Below are positions 34,874 through 42,729 of a stretch of 64,000 bases of DNA, piece by piece. The notes beneath the pieces are model-generated. The model searched no databases and was not told the DNA's origin. It saw only the letters and a program-made list of their open reading frames with translations. The DNA is taken from assembly GCF_001500025.1 (NCBI RefSeq), contig NZ_LQIW01000045.1, positions 124,001-188,000 of the forward strand. Reading direction: 5' to 3'. Position numbers and translations under genes: made by a program. Origin of the DNA: Mycobacterium sp. IS-1590. GTDB lineage: Bacteria; Actinomycetota; Actinomycetes; Mycobacteriales; Mycobacteriaceae. Numbering within the stretch: the stretch's first letter is position 1; each line of letters begins with the position of its first letter.

Positions 34874-35443
34874 TCACCAGACGTCGCCGTCGCGCCAGTC
34901 GCAGGTGATCTCGGCGCTGGTGTCGAGCGTGACGCTGACCGGCAGCACGAACAGCGCGTTGTCGTCGTCGGGAGTGCGGGTCAACCCGGCCGGCGCCAAC
35001 ACCGACGTGGGTCCCTGCCACGGCAGCCAACCGCGGGCCGTGTAGATCGGCCTGCCGGCCTCGGTCGCGCTGAGGGCACCGAGCTGATACGCCCCGCGGA
35101 TCACCTGCTCGGCGGCGTCCATCACCGCGCGGGCCAGGCCCTGCCCGCGCCAGTCCTCACGCACCGCGACCGCCTCGACGTAACCACACCGCAGCGCGGT
35201 GTTGCGGTACAGCAGCCGCCTCTGCACGACCGCCGCATGCGCGATCAACGCGCCGTGGTCGAAGATCATCGCGTGCATGCCGCCCAGCGAGTGCTCCCAG
35301 TCGACGTCGGTGAACTCGCCTTCGAACGCGTCGATGACCATGCGCTTGGCGTCCGCGCGGGTCTCCGGGTCGAGGTCGGACGTATGGATCAGCCGTGCGG
35401 TGTGGATGCGCACGACGGGAGCGAGTGGATCCTGAACATGCAC
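34874..35443 (-). CDS. aac: Aminoglycoside 2'-N-acetyltransferase-like GNAT protein
   Basis: A 189-residue GNAT-fold acetyltransferase closely resembling the chromosomal AAC(2')-I enzymes of mycobacteria. Shared stretches include DWEHSLGGMHAMIFDHGALI, ALRCGYVEAVAV, the acetyl-CoA site DWRGQGLARAVMDAAEQ and the C-terminal CDWRDGDVW. The family acetylates the 2'-amino group of aminoglycosides. The gene is intrinsic in mycobacteria and its physiological substrate is uncertain. It starts at a GTG (35443). It has about ten more N-terminal residues than the M. tuberculosis protein. A terminator follows the stop. Confidence 0.93.
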   Translation of the reverse strand: MHVQDPLAPVVRIHTARLIHTSDLDPETRADAKRMVIDAFEGEFTDVDWEHSLGGMHAMIFDHGALIAHAAVVQRRLLYRNTALRCGYVEAVAVREDWRGQGLARAVMDAAEQVIRGAYQLGALSATEAGRPIYTARGWLPWQGPTSVLAPAGLTRTPDDDNALFVLPVSVTLDTSAEITCDWRDGDVW

Positions 35444-35469
35444 ACTGCTTTTCTACCAGCGTCGTGTGA

Positions 35470-36357
35470 CTAACGGTCCCCGAACGGTCGGCGCGGCCGC
35501 GACCAATGCATCCGCACGGTTTGCCCGGGACGTACCTGCGCGACCTTGTCGATGTCCTCGTCGGCGACCACGCCGATCACCGGGTACCCGCCCGTGACCG
35601 GGTGATCCGGGCCGAGGATGACGGGAAAACCATTCGGCGGCACCTGAATTGCACCCCTGGAGGCACCTTCGCTCGACAGTTGCCGGTCCGGCCAGCGGTA
35701 CTCGAGCGGGCTTCCGACCAACCGCATGCCCACGCGGTCGCTCCTATTGGTGGCCTGCCAGTTCGTACGGATCAACACATCGGGATCGACGAACCAGTCG
35801 TCGCGCGGCCCGGGCACCACGGTCAACTCGACCACGTCGTCCTCGATGGCCGCCACCGGAGCCTGGTCGAGTTCGGGGAAGTCCTCGGTGTGCTCACCGA
35901 CGGGCAGCACATCACCAGCCCGCAGCGGCTGCGGGCCGATCGCCGACATCACGTCATACGACCGCGAGCCGAGCACCGGCTCGACGTCGATGCCGCCGCG
36001 CACCGCCAGATATGTCCGAAGCCCGGATCGCGGTGCGCCCAGCGAGATCACCTCACCGTCGCGGGCGTAGTGAATGCTATTGGTGCCGAACAACACTCCG
36101 TCGACCGAGGGATCGGTGTCAGCACCGGTGACCGCGATCGCGATATCGCCACCGTGCACCCGCGCCGCCAGCCCGCCGAACGTCACCTCGATGGTGGCCC
36201 GGTCGCCGGGGTTGGCCACCAGCCGGTTGGCCAGTGTGTGCGAACGGCGGTCGGCGGCCCCGGAGTGGCCCACCCCCATGTGCGCCAACCCGGGACGACC
36301 CAGGTCCTCGACGAGCGCCAACGGGCCCGAGCGCAGGATCTCCAGCGTCGTCGTCAT
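35470..36357 (-). CDS. pxpC: 5-oxoprolinase subunit C (KipA-like)
   Basis: A 295-residue protein of the biotin-dependent carboxyltransferase-like (PxpC/KipA) family. Features are LALVEDLGRPGLAHMGVGHSGAAD near the N-terminus and ASRGAIQVPPNGFPVILGPDHPVTGGYPVIG near residue 245. With PxpA and PxpB it hydrolyses 5-oxoproline to glutamate using ATP. No pxpA is in the window. The ATG at 36357 overlaps the pxpB stop as ATGA; the frame extends upstream within pxpB only as an artefact. It is the homologue of Rv0263c. Confidence 0.88.
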   Translation of the reverse strand: MTTTLEILRSGPLALVEDLGRPGLAHMGVGHSGAADRRSHTLANRLVANPGDRATIEVTFGGLAARVHGGDIAIAVTGADTDPSVDGVLFGTNSIHYARDGEVISLGAPRSGLRTYLAVRGGIDVEPVLGSRSYDVMSAIGPQPLRAGDVLPVGEHTEDFPELDQAPVAAIEDDVVELTVVPGPRDDWFVDPDVLIRTNWQATNRSDRVGMRLVGSPLEYRWPDRQLSSEGASRGAIQVPPNGFPVILGPDHPVTGGYPVIGVVADEDIDKVAQVRPGQTVRMHWSRPRRPFGDR

Positions 36358-37043
36358 GACCGGACCGCCCGGAACTGGACCCACATGCCCGACGTCAGTA
36401 GCGCCGGTTCGTCTCGGGTGATGTCCCACAGCGCCGCTTGATCTTCAGAAGTGCGGCCGATCAACTGCCAGCCGCCGGGGGACTCGCGCGGGTAGACACC
36501 GCTGAATTCACCCGCCAGCCCCACGGCGCCCGCTGGCACCTTGGTCCGGGGCTCGGAACGCCGTGGCACCTCGAGTCGGCGGTCACCGCCCACGAGATAG
36601 GCGAAGCCGGGAGCGAACCCGCCGAACCCGACCCGCCACAGGCTGCCGGTGTGCGCGGCGACGACGTCGTCGCGGCTCAGTCCCGTCAGCCCGGCCACCT
36701 CGTCGAGATCGGGACCGTCGTAGACGACGTCGATGGTGAGGTCGGCGCGGCCGTCGGCCGGCGGAATCAACTCCGCTTCCGGGTCGGCGTCGATGCGCAA
36801 GCCGCCGAGACGCTGCCGCGTCGGCGCCTGATACCTGGGCCCGGCGAGCTTGACCAGTACGGTGCGGGCGGCAGGCACGATGTCGAGCACACCGGGCAGG
36901 TCGGCCTGGCGGATCGCATCGGTCCACGCCAACACCTCGGCGGTGGTGTCGAATTCGAGCAACAGCGCCCGGTCCCCGTAGTCGCGGATCGGTATGGCGC
37001 CGGCGCCCCGCACGTCACGTTCCATTTCGGCTGTCACGGTCAT
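36354..37043 (-). CDS. pxpB: 5-oxoprolinase subunit B (KipI-like)
   Basis: A 229-residue protein of the PxpB/KipI allophanate hydrolase subunit 1 family. Marks include IRDYGDRALLLEF, the segment LTIDVVYDGPDLDEVA, and GFGGFAPGFAYLVGGDRRLEVPRR. It forms a complex with PxpC for ATP-dependent 5-oxoproline hydrolysis. It may start at the ATG at 37043 or at the second Met at 37025; the M. tuberculosis homologue (Rv0264c) is about 20 residues shorter. An operator-like sequence lies about 10 bp upstream of the first ATG, hinting at a very short leader. Confidence 0.87.
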   Translation of the reverse strand: MTVTAEMERDVRGAGAIPIRDYGDRALLLEFDTTAEVLAWTDAIRQADLPGVLDIVPAARTVLVKLAGPRYQAPTRQRLGGLRIDADPEAELIPPADGRADLTIDVVYDGPDLDEVAGLTGLSRDDVVAAHTGSLWRVGFGGFAPGFAYLVGGDRRLEVPRRSEPRTKVPAGAVGLAGEFSGVYPRESPGGWQLIGRTSEDQAALWDITRDEPALLTSGMWVQFRAVRS

Positions 37044-37053
37044 ACCTGAAAAT

Positions 37054-37067
37054 TACCCGCGAGTAGC
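37054..37067 (-). promoter_or_regulatory. Operator-like sequence upstream of pxpB
   Basis: TTACCCGCGAGTAG matches the fadE5 upstream site TTACCCACCAGTAA at 11 of 14 positions and keeps an imperfect TAC...GTA dyad. It lies 11-24 bp before the pxpB start codon, where a bound repressor would block transcription. The remainder of 37044-37117 shows nothing else. Confidence 0.35.
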
Positions 37068-37117
37068 TTGCAATGCTCCTGCTCTGTGAGCCTTGCCAGA
37101 GGAGTTTTAGCGATGCC

Positions 37118-37819
37118 TCAAGCGGCGGGCCGATACGTCGGCTCGCGGCGCTTGATGAAGGCGATCACCCGGTACGTCACCGGCAGCACGACCACCTCCA
37201 CCGCGGTCTTGTAGACCCATCCGAGCGCCACGTAGACGGCGAAGTCGCGCCACGTGTTGATGCCGATGGCGGCCGCGGCGATGCTGCAGAACACCAGGGT
37301 GTCGGCGAACTCGCCGACGACCGTCGACCCGATCAACCGGGCCCACAGGTGCTTCTCGCCGACCCGGGCCTTGATCCTCACCACGACCCACGCGTTGAGC
37401 GTCTGCCCGACCAGGAACCCGGCCAGTCCTGCGATGACCAACAGGGTGAACGGCTTCATCACGGCCTCGAACGCCGCCTGGTTGGTGTAGAAGTCGGCGG
37501 GCGGCAACACCGCGGTGAGCCAGAACGTGAATGCCGCCAGCGCCTCCATCACGAACGCGATGTAGATCGCGCGCCGGGTGGCACTGAACCCGTACACCTC
37601 CGACAACACGTCGCCGATGACGTAGGTCAGCGGAAAGACGACGAAGCCGCCGTCGGTGATCAGCGACCAGTCCCCGACGATCGGGCCGAAGGCGATGCCC
37701 TTGGTCGCCGCCACGTTGGAGATCAGCACCAGGCCGGTGAAGACCGCGACCAGAGTCGGATAGTAGGCCGATCCCGTGGTCGCGAACCCGCGGTGGTCGG
37801 TCTCGGTGTCGGCGGTCAC
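37118..37819 (-). CDS. yhhQ: YhhQ-type queuosine precursor transporter
   Basis: A 233-residue integral membrane protein of the vitamin-uptake-transporter-like (YhhQ/COG1738) family with about six helices. Typical segments are LVLISNVAATKGI, PLTYVIGDVLSEVYGFSATRRAI and STVVGEFADTLVFCSIAAAAI. The family imports queuosine precursors such as preQ0; no queuosine genes lie nearby. It is 12 bp downstream of the FecB-like gene on the same strand. There is no riboswitch-like structure I can support in the short gap. Confidence 0.88.
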   Translation of the reverse strand: MTADTETDHRGFATTGSAYYPTLVAVFTGLVLISNVAATKGIAFGPIVGDWSLITDGGFVVFPLTYVIGDVLSEVYGFSATRRAIYIAFVMEALAAFTFWLTAVLPPADFYTNQAAFEAVMKPFTLLVIAGLAGFLVGQTLNAWVVVRIKARVGEKHLWARLIGSTVVGEFADTLVFCSIAAAAIGINTWRDFAVYVALGWVYKTAVEVVVLPVTYRVIAFIKRREPTYRPAA

Positions 37820-37831
37820 CGCGCAATCTTC

Positions 37832-38749
37832 TCAGGCCAGCGCTTGGGCGATGCGCGACGGCAGTTGGTCGGCCACCAGGGGGTAGGACAGCGGGGAGGC
37901 GAATGCGATCGCCCCCGCGAGTTCCTTGCCTGTGAAGATGTTCGCCGTTCCGCGCTCGGCGATCTTCGGGTCGGCCAGCAGCGCGGATTGTTCGTCTTCG
38001 GACTCGGTGGCCCAGATCAGGACGTCGGCGTCGAGTCCGTCGGTGACGCTCAGGCCCATGGCTGTCAGGAACTCGGTGCGCCATGCGGGGGACAGGGCTT
38101 GGGGTTCCCCGTTGTCCAGACGGCCGTGCAACAGCGCCGCCGTCTTGCCCGCGAAACCGGGGTTGCTTTCGGCAACCGCGATGAACTTGTCGCCGACGGC
38201 CACGATCAGGGCCTGCATCTCTTCGTGTTTGAACACCGCCTGCCCGATGGTGGTGGCCTGTTGTTTCCACGGCTCGAAGAACGGTTCGGCGCCGGACTGC
38301 GCGACGGTCGGCGCGATCTCCGACAGCCGCGAGTAGGTGTCCGCGTCGAGTCCGGCGTTGGCGGCGACGATGAGGTCGGGGTTCAGCGCTGCGATCCGAT
38401 CGACCTGAATGCCCTCGTCGAGGTTGAGCACGACCGGTTGCGCGGAGCCGAGTTTCGGTCGCGCCCAGGGCCATACCGCGAACGGTTCACCGCCGAACCA
38501 GTCGGTCACCGCGACCGGTACGACGCCGAGCGCGAGCAGGTCGTCCTGCTCGGTCAACCCGGCGCTGACCACCCGCGTGGGCGGTGCCGGGATCTTGGTC
38601 TCGCCGAAGGCGTGCTTGACGGTGACCGAGCCGTCTTTGGCCACGGTGCCCGGTTTGTCCGAACCGCAACCGGCCGCGAATCCCGCGGTGGCGAGCGCCG
38701 CCCCGGCGGTCGCCGTCAGGAAGCCTCGTCGATTCAGCCCCGTGGCCAC
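37832..38749 (-). CDS. fecB2: FecB2-like iron-siderophore-binding lipoprotein
   Basis: A 305-residue periplasmic substrate-binding lipoprotein of the helical-backbone (class III) type used for ferric siderophores. The N-terminus has twin arginines (NRRGFLTATAG) and a lipobox GFAAGC with the lipidated Cys near residue 28, so Tat export followed by lipidation is likely. The body includes RVVSAGLTEQDDLLALGVVPVAV and GIQVDRIAALNPDLIV. No permease or ATPase is adjacent. It is the positional homologue of Rv0265c. It lies 13 bp downstream of the YeiH-type exporter gene. Confidence 0.87.
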   Translation of the reverse strand: MATGLNRRGFLTATAGAALATAGFAAGCGSDKPGTVAKDGSVTVKHAFGETKIPAPPTRVVSAGLTEQDDLLALGVVPVAVTDWFGGEPFAVWPWARPKLGSAQPVVLNLDEGIQVDRIAALNPDLIVAANAGLDADTYSRLSEIAPTVAQSGAEPFFEPWKQQATTIGQAVFKHEEMQALIVAVGDKFIAVAESNPGFAGKTAALLHGRLDNGEPQALSPAWRTEFLTAMGLSVTDGLDADVLIWATESEDEQSALLADPKIAERGTANIFTGKELAGAIAFASPLSYPLVADQLPSRIAQALA

Positions 38750-38762
38750 CCGGCGAGCGTAG

Positions 38763-39875
38763 CTAACCGACTTGGAAGTTCCCGAACAACACGACGGCCA
38801 GACCGAGTGCCACGACGATGTTCACCACGGTCGCCGAGGCGAACAACGCGATCGGGCGCCAACCGGCCTCCCTGAGTCCCTTCAGCGAGAACTCCAGGCC
38901 GATCGCGACGAACGCGAAGATCAGGAACCACGTCCGCAGATCGTTGACGGTGCCGATCGCCGATTTGTCCCCGCCCCACGCCAGATACAGGGTGCCGACG
39001 ATCGACGCGGCGATGAAGCCGAGCACGAATTTCGGGAAGCGCTCCCAGAACTGCCCGAGCGACGGCCGCGCCTCGGCGCCCGATTTGCGCTCCACCTTCA
39101 GCGCGAAGTAGGCGGTCAGGGCGATGGCGACGACCCCGATCAGCGCGTTCTGCGTGGTCTTGACGATCGTCGCGATCTGCAGCGCGTCCTCACCGGCGAT
39201 GGCGCCGGCTGCGGCGACCGCGGCGGTGGTGTCGATGTTACCGCCGATCCAGGCGCCGGCCACCGCGTCGGAGAGGTTGAAAACGTCTGCCAGCCAGGGC
39301 AATAGGAAGATCGACGGCAGCGCGAACGCGATCACCAGTGATGCCGCGTAGGCGAGTTGCTCACGCTTGGCCTGCACGGCGCCGGCCGCAGCGATGGCTG
39401 CGCTCACCCCGCAGATCGACACCGCCGATGCGAGCAGGGCGCGCAGTTTGTCCTCGAGCCGCAGCACCCCGCCCAGCCACCAGGTGAAGCCGAACACGAT
39501 CGAGATCAGCAGCAGCGCCTGGATGATCGCCGGGCCCGCCGCGGTGACGAGCACCTTGAGGTTGATCGACGCGCCGAGTAGCACCAGGCCGGTCTTGATG
39601 AAGAACTCGGTGCGAAAGCCGCGCGCCAGCGCGTCGCGCAGGGCCAGGCGGGACAGCACGAAGTTGCCCAGTAGGCCCAAAGCGATGGCGTACACCGGGA
39701 ATTCGATGGATTTCGCGACGCGCTCCAACGCGGTGCCGTCGGCCCACGGCGGCACCTGCGCTTCCAGGTAACGCGTGGCGGCGCCCAGCGCGAGCACCAC
39801 GAGCACCCCGGCGACGGCGTAACCGACGCCCGAAGGCGTGGACTCCGGCTTCGCCGTGGTCGCCTGTTCGGTCAC
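38763..39875 (-). CDS. YeiH family putative sulfate exporter
   Basis: A 370-residue membrane protein with about ten helices of the UPF0324/YeiH family. Marks are TEFFIKTGLVLLGASINLK, ASAVSICGVSAAIAAAGAVQ, GAWIGGNIDTTAAVAAAGAI and LRTWFLIFAFVAIGLEFSLK. The family is annotated as putative sulfate exporters, though function is not well established. The start is the GTG at 39875, which overlaps the stop of a 29-codon reading frame as GTGA; the longer frame upstream lacks family similarity. Confidence 0.87.
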   Translation of the reverse strand: MTEQATTAKPESTPSGVGYAVAGVLVVLALGAATRYLEAQVPPWADGTALERVAKSIEFPVYAIALGLLGNFVLSRLALRDALARGFRTEFFIKTGLVLLGASINLKVLVTAAGPAIIQALLLISIVFGFTWWLGGVLRLEDKLRALLASAVSICGVSAAIAAAGAVQAKREQLAYAASLVIAFALPSIFLLPWLADVFNLSDAVAGAWIGGNIDTTAAVAAAGAIAGEDALQIATIVKTTQNALIGVVAIALTAYFALKVERKSGAEARPSLGQFWERFPKFVLGFIAASIVGTLYLAWGGDKSAIGTVNDLRTWFLIFAFVAIGLEFSLKGLREAGWRPIALFASATVVNIVVALGLAVVLFGNFQVG

Positions 39876-39961
39876 GGGATCACGCTTCCCGGAATCGCGC
39901 CCACCAGGACGAGCGCGAGCAGCGTAAGGCCGACGATGACGGCCAGCCAGTCCTCGTTCAT
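39872..39961 (-). CDS. 29-residue membrane peptide coupled to the YeiH-type exporter
   Basis: An ATG at 39961 opens a 29-codon frame that ends in a TGA overlapping the exporter start codon (GTGA). The peptide begins MNEDWLAVIVGLTLLALVLV and ends GAIPGSVIP. It is one hydrophobic helix with a short acidic N-terminus, similar in style to KdpF-like micropeptides. The helical composition, the charged start and the exact stop/start overlap argue for a real leader or subunit rather than chance. It may stabilise the exporter or couple its translation. No family is assigned. Confidence 0.6.
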   Translation of the reverse strand: MNEDWLAVIVGLTLLALVLVGAIPGSVIP

Positions 39962-40023
39962 GCGCGGACCGTATGTCAGGGCGCTGCGCGCGGGCATCCG
40001 TTGCGATCAGCGCGAATCGAATC

Positions 40024-40317
40024 TCAGCAGATGATGGTGGTCGATTCGATGGGCGAGGCCTCACCGGTCGAGGTGAGGACATCGCCGCGGTCGATATGCG
40101 ACCGCTCGATGTCCCTGAGCAGTACGCCGACGTTCTCGCCGGCGCTCACCTCGTCGCGCTGCTTGCGAAACTGCTCGATGGCGGCGACGGTGATGCCGGA
40201 CCCTCCGTTGATATGGACGGTGTCACCGACACGCAGGGTGCCCGCCTCGACCCGGCCGGTCGCGACCACGCCGCGGTTGCGGATCGTGAAGACGTCCTCG
40301 ACCGTCATCCGAAACAT
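40024..40317 (-). CDS. Stand-alone EF-Tu domain-2-like protein
   Basis: A 97-residue protein, MFRMTVEDVFTIRNRGVVAT and onward, that is essentially the beta-barrel domain 2 of EF-Tu. It keeps the VFTI-RGVV-TGRVEAGTLRVGD pattern and DIERSHIDRGDVL, but has no GTPase domain. The ATG at 40317 overlaps the SDR stop as TGATG, so translation is likely coupled. A longer frame upstream lies inside the SDR gene and is not used. Possible roles are an RNA- or amino-acyl-binding fragment or a regulatory decoy; none is shown. It is the last gene of the leftward pair. Confidence 0.75.
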   Translation of the reverse strand: MFRMTVEDVFTIRNRGVVATGRVEAGTLRVGDTVHINGGSGITVAAIEQFRKQRDEVSAGENVGVLLRDIERSHIDRGDVLTSTGEASPIESTTIIC

Positions 40318-41126
40318 CAGGAGCGCGACAACTTCTTGTTGGCGTAACGGGTCAGCCAGCCCGGTGAGAACCGTGAGGCCAACGTCATCACCTTGGTCTG
40401 CGTTCCGACCGGGAAGTGCACCTGGTGGATGGTGCGCCGAAGCCTCGACGGTTCGATGGCCGCGACGATCGCGTCGGCGATGTCCTGGGCGGTCAGCCGG
40501 ATGCCAAGGGATTCCGTGGTGCCGGTTTTGACGTCGTGGGTCATCGCGGTCTGCACGTACAGCGGCCACATCGCGATGACGCGGATACCGTAGCGGTTCC
40601 ATTCGATGTCGAGCGCCTCGGTGATTCCGCGGACGAAGAACTTCGTCGCGCTGTAGTTGGCCAGCTCGGCCTGACCGTAGATCGCGGATGCCGAGGACAG
40701 GTTCACGACCACCGAGTTCGGGGTCCTGCGAAGGTAGGGAAACGCCGCGTAGAGGCCGTTGACGACGCCCTTGACGTTGATGTCGATCTCCTTGTGGTGG
40801 CCGGCGATGTCCATCTCCTCGAAGTGCCCGGCGCGCAGGATTCCCGCGTTGTTGATCATCACGTCGAGCCGGTCACCGGCGGCCTCGGCGAACTCTCGCA
40901 CCCGCGTTGCCATCTCGTCGGGGTCGGTGACGTCGAGGTGGCCGGTGTGTGCGACACCCCCGAGCTGTTCGATGTCGTCGGCCAGTGACTTGAGCCCGAC
41001 CTCGTCGATGTCGTAACCGCCCACAACGAATCCGTTGCGGGCGAGCGTCAGCGCCGTGGCGCGCCCGATACCGGCGGCGGCCCCGGTGATGAACACGGAC
41101 TTATCTGAGGTGGAGGGTTTCGTCAT
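40317..41126 (-). CDS. Short-chain dehydrogenase/reductase
   Basis: A 269-residue classical SDR with TGAAAGIG cofactor motif (VFITGAAAGIGRATAL), NNAG (MINNAGILRAG), catalytic Ser in LSSASAIYG and YSATK. The acidic residue after the second strand (GGYDID) favours NAD(H). The C-terminal extension (RFSPGWLTRYANKKLSRS) is found in mycobacterial SDRs acting on lipids. Substrate unknown. Its stop overlaps the EF-Tu-domain gene; the LysE gene lies 47 bp upstream on the same strand. Confidence 0.88.
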   Translation of the reverse strand: MTKPSTSDKSVFITGAAAGIGRATALTLARNGFVVGGYDIDEVGLKSLADDIEQLGGVAHTGHLDVTDPDEMATRVREFAEAAGDRLDVMINNAGILRAGHFEEMDIAGHHKEIDINVKGVVNGLYAAFPYLRRTPNSVVVNLSSASAIYGQAELANYSATKFFVRGITEALDIEWNRYGIRVIAMWPLYVQTAMTHDVKTGTTESLGIRLTAQDIADAIVAAIEPSRLRRTIHQVHFPVGTQTKVMTLASRFSPGWLTRYANKKLSRS

Positions 41127-41173
41127 CAGCTCTTCATACCCGCTTCCGCGACGGCGACATCACCGCGATTGTG

Positions 41174-41773
41174 TCAGGCCAACGCCAATGACAGGCCGAG
41201 TCCGATCATCGCGGTGGCGATCACGCCGTCGAGGACGCGCCACGTTGTCGGCGTGGCGAACAGCCCGGCCAGCCGGCGCGCGCCCAGCCCCAGGGTGAAG
41301 AACCAGACCGCGCTGGCGGTGACCGCGCCGACACCGAACAACCACCGCCCGTCGCGGTGCTCGTTGGCCAGCGCGCCGAGGAGCACCACGGTGTCGAGGT
41401 AGACGTGCGGGTTCAACCAGGTCAGTGCCAGGCAGGTGACGAGCACTTCGAGCAGGCGTGATGGTCCTTCCTCGGAGGGGGTCAGCGCCGAGGGCCGCAG
41501 GGCGCGTCGCGCCGCGAGGATGCCGTAGCCGACGAGGAAGGCCGCACCGCCATATGTGGCCACCTCGACCACACCCGGGTGTGCGCCGAGCACCAGCCCG
41601 AACCCGCCGATGCCCGCGGCGATCAGCACGACGTCGGACACGGTGCACACCGCGGCGACCGCCAGCACGTGCTCGCGGCGAATCCCCTGGCGGAGCACGA
41701 ACGCGTTCTGCGCGCCGATCGCGGCGATCAGTGCGAGCGACGCCAGGAAGCCCACCACCACGGGAGAGGTCAT
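41174..41773 (-). CDS. lysE: LysE/ArgO-type amino acid exporter
   Basis: A 199-residue exporter with six predicted helices and the LysE family N-terminus GFLASLALIAAIGAQNAFVLRQGIRREHV. Such proteins export lysine and arginine when these accumulate, for example during peptide feeding. It is divergent from a LysG-type activator gene with operator dyads between, the classical LysE/LysG arrangement. Confidence 0.92.
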   Translation of the reverse strand: MTSPVVVGFLASLALIAAIGAQNAFVLRQGIRREHVLAVAAVCTVSDVVLIAAGIGGFGLVLGAHPGVVEVATYGGAAFLVGYGILAARRALRPSALTPSEEGPSRLLEVLVTCLALTWLNPHVYLDTVVLLGALANEHRDGRWLFGVGAVTASAVWFFTLGLGARRLAGLFATPTTWRVLDGVIATAMIGLGLSLALA

Positions 41774-41810
41774 GCGGTCGACGGTAGGGCGCCGGTCGTC
41801 ATCAGTACAG

Positions 41811-41846
41811 CTAATGATTCTGCATCTACATTAGTATCGTTAATGT
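41811..41846. promoter_or_regulatory. LysG-type operator in the lysE-lysG spacer
   Basis: Two overlapping dyads are built on the half-site TAATG. CTAATG (41811-41816) pairs with CATTAG (41829-41834), and ACATTA (41828-41833) pairs with TAATGT (41841-41846). The second has the T-N11-A form of LysR-family boxes and overlaps the lysG start codon, fitting autoregulation plus activation of lysE. Confidence 0.65.
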
Positions 41847-42729
41847 GACGGTCGACCCTGCGCAGCTGGCGGCGTTCGCCGCGGTGATCGAGCACGGTTC
41901 GTTCGACGCGGCGGCGGCGCGGCTGCACATCACCCCGTCGGCGGTCAGTCAGCGCATCAAGGCGCTCGAACAGCGAATCGGACAGGTCCTGGTCGTACGC
42001 GAAAAGCCTTGCACCGCAACCACGGCTGGTATCCCGCTGATACGCCTGGCGGCGCAGACGGCGTTGTTGGAGGCCGAGGCGCTCGCGGAGATGGCCGGCG
42101 GCGGTGGCGCCGCACCGCGAATCGCCGTCGCGGTCAACGCGGACTCGATGGCCACGTGGTTCACCGAGGTGTTCACCGCCCTGGACGATGTGCTGTTCGA
42201 CATCCGCATCGAGGACCAGGACCACTCGTCGCGTCTGCTGCGCGAGGGTGTCGTGATGGGCGCGGTGACGACCGAACGCGCGCCGGTGCCGGGTTGCCGG
42301 GTCCAACCACTGGGGGTCATGCGCTACATCCCCGTCGCCGGCCCGGCCTACCGCGACCGGTATCTACCCAACGGGTTCACCGCCGCGGCGGCGGCGCAGG
42401 GGCCGTCGCTGGCCTGGAACCGCGACGACGCTCTTCAGGACATGTTGGTGCGCAAGGTGTTCCGTCGCGACATCTCCCGGCCCCAGCATTTCGTGCCGAC
42501 CGCGGAGGGCTTCGGAGCTGCGGTCGAGGCCGGATTGGGGTGGGGCATGTTCCCCGAGGTAATGGCCCGGCCGCAGCTTGACGACGGATCGTTCGTGCGG
42601 ATCGCCACTGCGCATCTCGATGTCCCGCTGTTCTGGCAGTGCTGGAAGATGAACAGCCCGATCGTCGGCCGTGTCACCGACGCGGTCACTGCTGCGGCGG
42701 GCGTACTCGCACCTCGTCGCCGGAGCTGA
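41845..42729 (+). CDS. lysG: LysG/ArgP-type LysR regulator
   Basis: A 294-residue LysR-family transcription factor of the ArgP/LysG subgroup. The N-terminal helix-turn-helix is AAAARLHITPSAVSQRIKALEQRIGQVLVVREKP; the ligand-binding domain follows from about residue 90. It should activate lysE in the presence of basic amino acids. The start is GTG at 41845. Its 3' end overlaps the 3' end of the convergent MOSC gene by 44 bp, an unusually long tail-to-tail overlap. Confidence 0.92.
   Translation: MTVDPAQLAAFAAVIEHGSFDAAAARLHITPSAVSQRIKALEQRIGQVLVVREKPCTATTAGIPLIRLAAQTALLEAEALAEMAGGGGAAPRIAVAVNADSMATWFTEVFTALDDVLFDIRIEDQDHSSRLLREGVVMGAVTTERAPVPGCRVQPLGVMRYIPVAGPAYRDRYLPNGFTAAAAAQGPSLAWNRDDALQDMLVRKVFRRDISRPQHFVPTAEGFGAAVEAGLGWGMFPEVMARPQLDDGSFVRIATAHLDVPLFWQCWKMNSPIVGRVTDAVTAAAGVLAPRRRS

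Noticed and set aside
37112..37213. ATG with a good ribosome site (GAGGAG) reading rightward before yhhQ's end
   Set aside because: The frame gives only 33 residues and runs antisense inside yhhQ; no sign of coding.
40318..40602. N-terminal extension of the EF-Tu-domain protein
   Set aside because: The extra residues are out-of-frame translation of the SDR gene and not barrel-like; the TGATG junction gives the natural start.
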